In this document: one piece after another, positions 58,989 to 64,000 of the stretch
Position numbering within the stretch: the stretch's first letter is position 1
Layout of the letters: each line of letters opens with the position of its first letter
Assembly (NCBI GenBank): GCA_018223385.1
Contig: JAGTTR010000003.1
Coordinates: forward strand, 98,473 to 162,472
Source of the DNA: Oscillospiraceae bacterium Marseille-Q3528
Lineage (GTDB): Bacteria > Bacillota > Clostridia > Lachnospirales > Lachnospiraceae
Length of the DNA: 64,000 nucleotides
Direction: 5' to 3'
Translations under genes and position numbers: made by a program
Notes under the pieces: generated by a model
Databases searched by the model: none
The model's input: the letters and a program-made list of their open reading frames with translations, nothing else
Told to the model about the DNA's origin: nothing

Positions 58989-61127
58989 ATGGATCAGAGC
59001 AGAGAGCAGAAGGCGCTGCGGGCGCTTTACAGTGATGAGACAGAAAATTATCGCTTCCCGATCGAACCGTCGGCCGGAGACTGGGTGACCATCCGTTTCC
59101 GTACGCTGAAAAACAGCGCCGACATGGTGTGGATCGTATATGGCAGCCGCAAGAGCAAAATGCTCCGGTGCAGCATGGACGACTGGTTTGATTATTATGA
59201 GATCCGGATTCGGCTGGGGGAGGAGAAGTTTTCCTATTATTTTGAAATCTTTATGGCAGGAAACTGCTATGTGTATACAAGAACCGGGATCGAGGATGGA
59301 AATGACATCGGAAAGCGCTCTGACCGGGGCAACGTGGAAGGTGTTGTGCCCAGCAGTGCGGCGGAGCAGACACTGTTTTCTGCGGATCAGGTGCGCCGCT
59401 GCTTTGTCATTCTGCCGGGCTTTGTCACCCCTGCCTGGGCCAAGGGCGCAGTCATGTATCAGATTTTCGTGGATCGTTTCTGCAACGGCGACCCGTCCAA
59501 CGACGTGCTGGATCGGGAGTACGCCTACATCAGAGGCTACGCCAAACAGGTGAAGGACTGGAATACAAGGCCTGAGGCCATGGACGTGCGCTCCTTTTAC
59601 GGCGGTGATCTGGCGGGCGTCATGAGCAAACTGGATTACCTGAAAGAGCTGGGCGTGGATGTGCTCTATCTGAATCCCCTCTTTTTGTCGCCCTCCAATC
59701 ACAAATACGACATTCAGGACTATGATTATGTGGATCCCCATTATGGAAAAATCCTCCGGGACGGGGGAGAGGCGCTGGCGGAAGGTGACATGGACAACAC
59801 CCATGCCTCCCGCTATATCAGCCGGGTGACAGACCGGGAAAATCTGGAAGCCAGCAACGAGCTGTTTGCGCAGCTGGTGCATGAGGCCCACGCCCGGGGC
59901 ATGAAGGTCATTCTGGACGGTGTGTTCAACCACTGCGGCTCCTTCAACAAATGGATGGACCGGGAGCGGATCTACGAGGGCTGCGACGCTTACGAAAAAG
60001 GTGCCTATGTGGCCCAGGAAAGCCCCTACCACGACTTTTTTTCCTTCCGGGAGGGCGGCAGCTGGCCGTATAACGGCGCGTATGAGGGCTGGTGGGATCA
60101 CGATACCCTGCCCAAGCTGAACTACGAACAATCGGTCTGTCTGCAGGAATACGTGCTGCAGATCGGCCGCAAATGGGTGTCAGCGCCCTACTGTGCCGAT
60201 GGCTGGCGGCTGGACGTAGCGGCAGACCTGGGCCACAGCAGCGCTTTCAACCATGATTTCTGGAAACGGTTCCGACAGGCGGTGAAAACGGCTAACCCGG
60301 AGGCGGTCATTCTGGCGGAGCACTACGGGGACGCCAGCGACTGGCTCCAGGGCGATGAGTGGGACACAGTGATGAACTATGACGCGTTCATGGAGCCGGT
60401 GACCTGGTTCCTGACCGGTATGGAAAAGCACAGCGATGGCCGCAACGACGACCTGCTGGGCGATGCGGAAAGCTTTCGCGGTGCCATGAAGCATCACATG
60501 TGCAGCTTCGCCTATCCGTCGCTGGTAACGGCCATGAACGAGCTGTCCAACCATGACCATTCCCGTTTCCTCACCCGGACGAACCGGAAAGTGGGACGGG
60601 TGGGAGACTTGGGCTCCGACGCGGCAGAGGAAAATGTGCGCAAAGCCGTATTCAAGGAGGCGGTGCTGCTGCAGATGACCTGGCCGGGCGCGCCCACCAT
60701 CTACTACGGCGACGAGGCCGGTGTGTGCGGCTTCACCGATCCCGATAACCGGCGCACCTATCCCTGGGGCGCAGAAGATCAGGAGCTGGTGGAATTCCAC
60801 CGGCAGGCCATTGCCATGCATAAGCGGTACCGCACGCTGACCGACGGCTCCCTGAAGGCCGTACACGAAGACCGGGGCGTGCTCTGCTATGGCCGTTTCG
60901 ACAGCCAGGAGCAGCTGCTGGTCATCCTCAACAACCGGGAGGAGGGCGTTTATCTGGATCTTCCCGTGTGGGAGATCGGCGTCTGCGAGGACGACTGCAT
61001 GGAAAACGTACTCACCAGCTGGGAGGACGGCTTCTCCACCCGGGAAGAAAGCTGGGAGACGGAAAATGGCTGGCTGCACATTTATGTACCGGCGGAAAAC
61101 GGCATGGTGCTGCGGGCGGTGCGGTAG
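58989..61127 (+). CDS. Glycoside hydrolase family 13 enzyme (neopullulanase/cyclomaltodextrinase-like)
   Basis: The 712-residue protein has an N-terminal beta-sandwich (1-150, of CBM34 type) and a TIM barrel with the GH13 regions: VFNHCGSF, DGWRLDVAADL (nucleophile Asp about 405), AEHYGDASDW (acid/base Glu about 444) and NELSNHDHSRF (third Asp about 521), then a C-terminal domain. The dimer-forming N-terminal domain and GVDVLYLNPLF suggest a cytoplasmic enzyme acting on maltodextrins, cyclodextrins or pullulan; no signal peptide is present. AGGAG 9 bases before the ATG at 58989 sets the start; a longer frame from 58881 has no site. A terminator-like hairpin in its leader suggests attenuation. 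Neighbours give no transport partner. Confidence 0.9.
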   Translation: MDQSREQKALRALYSDETENYRFPIEPSAGDWVTIRFRTLKNSADMVWIVYGSRKSKMLRCSMDDWFDYYEIRIRLGEEKFSYYFEIFMAGNCYVYTRTGIEDGNDIGKRSDRGNVEGVVPSSAAEQTLFSADQVRRCFVILPGFVTPAWAKGAVMYQIFVDRFCNGDPSNDVLDREYAYIRGYAKQVKDWNTRPEAMDVRSFYGGDLAGVMSKLDYLKELGVDVLYLNPLFLSPSNHKYDIQDYDYVDPHYGKILRDGGEALAEGDMDNTHASRYISRVTDRENLEASNELFAQLVHEAHARGMKVILDGVFNHCGSFNKWMDRERIYEGCDAYEKGAYVAQESPYHDFFSFREGGSWPYNGAYEGWWDHDTLPKLNYEQSVCLQEYVLQIGRKWVSAPYCADGWRLDVAADLGHSSAFNHDFWKRFRQAVKTANPEAVILAEHYGDASDWLQGDEWDTVMNYDAFMEPVTWFLTGMEKHSDGRNDDLLGDAESFRGAMKHHMCSFAYPSLVTAMNELSNHDHSRFLTRTNRKVGRVGDLGSDAAEENVRKAVFKEAVLLQMTWPGAPTIYYGDEAGVCGFTDPDNRRTYPWGAEDQELVEFHRQAIAMHKRYRTLTDGSLKAVHEDRGVLCYGRFDSQEQLLVILNNREEGVYLDLPVWEIGVCEDDCMENVLTSWEDGFSTREESWETENGWLHIYVPAENGMVLRAVR

Positions 61128-61173
61128 AAAATATTGTGTAAAAAATATTTTATATATATTTTTAGAAAAACTG

Positions 61174-61202
61174 TTGACAAATAGGAAAACATGTCCTATA
61201 AT
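61174..61202 (+). promoter_or_regulatory. Promoter of the tRNA-Gly pair
   Basis: TTGACA (61174-61179) and TATAAT (61197-61202) are 17 bases apart, a perfect consensus promoter, 31 bases ahead of the first tRNA. Confidence 0.9.
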
Positions 61203-61233
61203 AAGCTTCGTTGCCGGTTCAATACCGGAACAT

Positions 61234-61306
61234 GCGACAGTAGTACAGTTGGTAGTACGCCACCTTGCCAAGGTGGAGGTCGCGGGTTCGAGTCCCGTCT
61301 GTCGCT
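61234..61306 (+). tRNA. tRNA-Gly (anticodon GCC)
   Basis: The acceptor stem GCGACAG/CTGTCGC, D-arm, anticodon stem-loop CCACC-TTGCCAA-GGTGG with GCC as anticodon, and T-arm CGGGTTCGAGTCCCG are complete. CCA is not encoded. Confidence 0.96.
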
Positions 61307-61324
61307 TTTTTATTTTGTTTTTTT

Positions 61325-61395
61325 GCGGGTGTAGTTCAATGGTAGAACACCAGCCTTCCAAGCTGGACACGTGGGTTCGATTCCCATCACCCGCT
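61325..61395 (+). tRNA. tRNA-Gly (anticodon TCC)
   Basis: The acceptor stem GCGGGTG/CACCCGC, anticodon stem-loop CCAGC-CTTCCAA-GCTGG with TCC as anticodon, and T-arm GTGGGTTCGATTCCCAT are complete. It follows the first tRNA-Gly by 18 bases in one transcript. CCA is not encoded. Confidence 0.96.
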
Positions 61396-61400
61396 TTTTT

Positions 61401-61493
61401 GTTACAGTTTACGCATATGTTCTTGTATACAGATTCCATGCTTGCATGAAAATCCGGCTGCACGAACATGCGAAGGGAGCTGTAACTTTTTTT
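61401..61493 (+). terminator. Long hairpin terminator after the tRNA-Gly pair
   Basis: GTTACAG (61401-61407) pairs with CTGTAAC (61480-61486), followed by seven T residues. Inside, GCATATGTTC pairs with GAACATGCG, and CATGCTTGCATG makes a top stem. The outer sequence TTACAGTTTACGC resembles the leading box of the intergenic repeat family. Confidence 0.75.
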
Positions 61494-61588
61494 GTTTTTA
61501 CAGGGAATTGCGTTTGTAAATTTTATATGCAAAGCGCAGGCAATCATGGTATAGTGGAAATATCGTAAAAGAAAAGGGGATGGGTTTT

Positions 61589-61948
61589 ATGAAGATGCAG
61601 CATGTAACGATTATGACCAGATGTCTGGAGGATTCTGTGAAGTTCTATCAGGAGCAGGTGGGCCTGACGATCGTGCGGGATATGCGGGACAACCCGGCGC
61701 ACCAGATCGTGTTTCTGGCTAATGCAGCAGGGGAGCCCTGCGTGGAGCTGATCGCCAACCCGGAGGCGGTAGGCAGCAGCGAGGGCATTTCCATGGGCTT
61801 TGCAGTGGATGACGTGGAAGTGGAGCGAAAGAAAAAAGAGGAGGCAGGACTGCAGCCGGGGCCGATGGTTTCTCCCAATCCGAAGACGAAGTTTTTCTTC
61901 GTGAAGGATCCTAACGGTGTGTCCATCCAGTTTATTCAGGAACTTTAA
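61589..61948 (+). CDS. VOC/glyoxalase-family protein
   Basis: The 119-residue protein has one vicinal-oxygen-chelate domain of two beta-alpha-beta units: MQHVTIMTRCLEDSVKFYQEQVGL (metal-ligand His), EPCVELIANPE (Glu) and FFVKDPNGVSIQFIQEL (Glu or Gln at the last site). Functions in the family range from glyoxalase I to dioxygenases and isomerases; lactoylglutathione-lyase-like annotation is common but unproved. GGGG lies 9 bases before the ATG at 61589; the ATG at 61580 is too close to the same site. It is monocistronic and ends in a bidirectional terminator shared with the convergent ftsH paralog. Confidence 0.82.
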   Translation: MKMQHVTIMTRCLEDSVKFYQEQVGLTIVRDMRDNPAHQIVFLANAAGEPCVELIANPEAVGSSEGISMGFAVDDVEVERKKKEEAGLQPGPMVSPNPKTKFFFVKDPNGVSIQFIQEL

Positions 61949-61966
61949 GAAAAATATGAATGATAG

Positions 61967-62011
61967 AAAAGGCTTATATTTAACCTTACCAGGGTCGAAT
62001 ATAAGCCTTTT
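61967..62011. terminator. Bidirectional terminator between the VOC gene and the second ftsH
   Basis: AAAAGGCTTATATT (61967-61980) and AATATAAGCCTTTT (61998-62011) form a 14-bp perfect stem with A and T ends, usable on both strands. Confidence 0.9.
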
Positions 62012-62089
62012 GTTATTTCTCAGCGTTGCCTGAAACCAAACGCTTTTAGACCGTGATTTCCATACCGAATGAAACGCGCATCAGATCAT

Positions 62090-63895
62090 TTACGCCCGAT
62101 TCAGAATGTCCATGAATTCTTCGCCGGTGATGGTCTCTTTCTCGTACAGATATTTGGCCAGCTCATGCAGCTTGGGTAGGTTGTCCTGGAGGATCTGCAG
62201 TGCTTTCTGGTGCTGCTCTTTGACGAGGGTGATCACCTTCTGGTCGATGACGGAAGCGGTGTCGGCTGCGCATGCCAGGGAAGTATCTCCGCCCAGATAC
62301 TGGTTGGTGACAGTTTCCAGTGCAACCATGTCGAAATCTTCACTCATGCCGTATCGCGTGATCATGGCCCGGGCAAGCTTGGTGGCCTGCTCGATATCAT
62401 TGGAAGCGCCGGTGGTGACAGAGTGGAAGATCAGCTCTTCTGCCGCACGGCCACCGGTGAGGGTGGCGATCTTGTTCTCCAGTTCTTCCTTGCTCATCAG
62501 GTTCTGTTCCTGGGCTTCTACCTGCATGGTATAGCCCAGGGCGCCGGAGGTACGCGGGATGATCGTAATCTTTGTAACCGGTGCGGAATTGGTCTGTCTG
62601 GCAGCAACGAGAGCATGGCCGATCTCATGATAAGAGACGATGAGCTTCTCCTTGTCGGAGAGCACCTTGTTCTTTTTCTGGTAACCGGCAATGACAACCT
62701 CCACGCTTTCTTCCAGATCTGCCTGGGTGACGAACTTGCGGCCGTCACGGACAGCACGCAGGGCACCTTCGTTGATGATGTTGGCCAGCTCAGCGCCGGA
62801 AGCACCGGCTGCCATACGGGCGATGGCATTGAAGTCGATGGTATCTGCCAGCTTTACTTTTTTCGCATGTACCTTCAGAATATCTTCCCGCCCTTTCAGG
62901 TCCGGCAGCTCTACCGGTACCCGGCGGTCAAAACGACCGGGACGTAAGAGCGCCGGATCCAGGGAATCCGGGCGGTTGGTGGCAGCCAGGATGATGACAC
63001 CCTTGCGGCCGTCGAAGCCGTCCATCTCGGTGAGCAGCTGGTTCAGCGTCTGTTCCCGCTCGTCATTGCCGCCCATGGCGCCGTTGTCACGTTTTTTGCC
63101 GATGGTATCGATCTCATCGATAAAAACGATACAGGGCGCTTTCTCATTGGCCTGCTTGAACAGATCCCGTACCTTGGCGGCACCCATGCCGACGAACATT
63201 TCCACGAATTCAGAACCGGAAATGGAGAAGAACGGTACATTTGCCTCTCCGGCAACTGCCTTGGCCAGCAGCGTTTTACCGGTTCCGGGAGGGCCTACCA
63301 GCAGGGCGCCTTTCGGCAGGGAAGCGCCGATCTCGGTGTATTTTTCAGGATTGTGCAGGAAATCTACAATCTCTGTCAGGATTTCCTTGGCCTCGTCCTC
63401 GCCTGCCACGTCAGCAAACTTGATGCCGGTCTTGGACTCCACGTAAATCTTGGCATTGCTTTTTCCAAAGCTCATGGCCTGGGGGCCGCCGCCCATGCGC
63501 TTCATCAGCATGGAATAGAACAGCTGGCCGAGAACGACCATGATCACAACAGAGATGATCCAGTTCAGCAGCGGGGAGCGTTTCCGGGTGGCGATGGCGG
63601 AGAAGGTGGCACCGGAATCGTGCAGCCGGTCAACCAGTTCCGGGTCGTCCATCCGACCGGTGGTGTAGTAGCCGGTGGGATCGGCGTTGTCGGTGAAGAC
63701 GATCTGCTCGTCCTCAATTTCCACTTCTTTTACATTTTTCTCATCCAGCATATCCAGAAACGTGCCGTAATCCACACTCTTGATCTGCGTTTTCACAAGG
63801 CGGGGATACACGAAGCTGTTAAACAGAATGATGATCAGCAAAGCGATGCAATAGTAAGAAAATATTGACTTTTTGGGTGGCTTTACTTCTTTCAT
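62090..63895 (-). CDS. ftsH: Second FtsH-type ATP-dependent zinc metalloprotease
   Basis: The 601-residue paralog has two N-terminal transmembrane helices (about 10-30 and 108-128), a short outer loop, an AAA module with [23 protein letters not shown] and [21 protein letters not shown], and the zinc site HEIGH, an acceptable HExxH that differs from the usual HEAGH. It is diverged from the protein at 56882-58711 in the outer loop and C-terminus. Its start has TGAGGTAC-type sequence upstream and is the first ATG in the frame. It is alone on the minus strand and converges on the VOC gene. The presence of two FtsH proteins suggests division of labour, for example in sporulation or stress. Confidence 0.94.
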   Translation of the reverse strand: MKEVKPPKKSIFSYYCIALLIIILFNSFVYPRLVKTQIKSVDYGTFLDMLDEKNVKEVEIEDEQIVFTDNADPTGYYTTGRMDDPELVDRLHDSGATFSAIATRKRSPLLNWIISVVIMVVLGQLFYSMLMKRMGGGPQAMSFGKSNAKIYVESKTGIKFADVAGEDEAKEILTEIVDFLHNPEKYTEIGASLPKGALLVGPPGTGKTLLAKAVAGEANVPFFSISGSEFVEMFVGMGAAKVRDLFKQANEKAPCIVFIDEIDTIGKKRDNGAMGGNDEREQTLNQLLTEMDGFDGRKGVIILAATNRPDSLDPALLRPGRFDRRVPVELPDLKGREDILKVHAKKVKLADTIDFNAIARMAAGASGAELANIINEGALRAVRDGRKFVTQADLEESVEVVIAGYQKKNKVLSDKEKLIVSYHEIGHALVAARQTNSAPVTKITIIPRTSGALGYTMQVEAQEQNLMSKEELENKIATLTGGRAAEELIFHSVTTGASNDIEQATKLARAMITRYGMSEDFDMVALETVTNQYLGGDTSLACAADTASVIDQKVITLVKEQHQKALQILQDNLPKLHELAKYLYEKETITGEEFMDILNRA

Positions 63896-64000
63896 GGCAA
63901 TAGTACCTCACTTTCTTATGGCCGAAACAGGCGGCCAGTGTTTTTTATCTGATTTTGAAAATAGAATACTCCCGCGGAAACCATTTGTCAATGATTATAT

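Overview
The window looks like chromosome from a spore-forming, low-GC Gram-positive anaerobe of the Clostridia, most likely a Lachnospiraceae-type gut bacterium. The basis is the conserved block hup-rqcP-yabP-yabQ-divIC-spoIIE-tilS-hpt-ftsH, the dnaE-pfkA pair, spoIIID, spoVT and a CotS-like coat gene, two 2[4Fe-4S]/flavin-type redox proteins, clostridial riboswitch usage (TPP, preQ1-I, SAM-I, T-box) and strong AGGAGG ribosome sites. The family-level assignment is inference. No rRNA, phage, insertion sequence or CRISPR array was seen.

Layout. 1-4.9 kb: a truncated AlbA_2-type regulator with its own operator-like promoter, then a minus-strand operon (PNPOx protein, PNPOx-ferredoxin fusion, macrodomain hydrolase, SirTM-type sirtuin) facing a divergent HxlR regulator and an alpha/beta hydrolase. 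4.9-10.1 kb: thiC under a TPP riboswitch, an FKBP/SlyD-like isomerase, spoVT, pncB, and a YitT membrane protein. 10.2-16.1 kb: an accessory patch with a sortase-anchored BspA-type surface protein, a LOG-family enzyme, a flavodoxin and two decayed genes. 16.2-25.3 kb: spoIIID, tRNA-Gln, acyl-ACP thioesterase, cvfB, ridA, a small unknown gene, dnaE, pfkA and a SpoU-type RNA methyltransferase. 25.4-31.2 kb: an M23 cell-wall hydrolase, murA, a NimA-like protein, queT with a preQ1-I riboswitch, and an internally deleted Uma2 gene. 31.4-38.2 kb: asnS, a VanRS-like two-component system, and a YhaO/YhaN-like (SbcD/SbcC-type) pair. 38.2-43.6 kb: metK under SAM-I control, nitroreductase, a second two-component system and a RluA-type pseudouridine synthase. 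43.6-50.9 kb: T-box-proS, cca, CotS-like protein, phosphoglucomutase, CaCA antiporter. 51.1-58.7 kb: the sporulation/division/translation-quality block ending in ftsH. 58.8-64 kb: a GH13 enzyme, two tRNA-Gly genes, a VOC protein and a second ftsH on the minus strand.

The most interesting items are: (i) the SirTM-macrodomain pair built into an operon with flavin/iron-sulfur redox proteins instead of the GcvH-L/lipoate-ligase partners known elsewhere; (ii) four sporulation genes (spoVT, spoIIID, yabP, cotS-like) whose Shine-Dalgarno sequence forms the 3' arm of a terminator-like hairpin, with a sigma-G-like promoter inside the spoVT hairpin placed so that its transcript would lose the 5' arm; (iii) a family of dispersed intergenic repeats with two hairpins that differ between copies by compensatory changes; (iv) a SpoIIE lacking the membrane domain but driven by a textbook 21-bp-spaced, Spo0A-box promoter; and (v) low-complexity insertions inside several housekeeping proteins.
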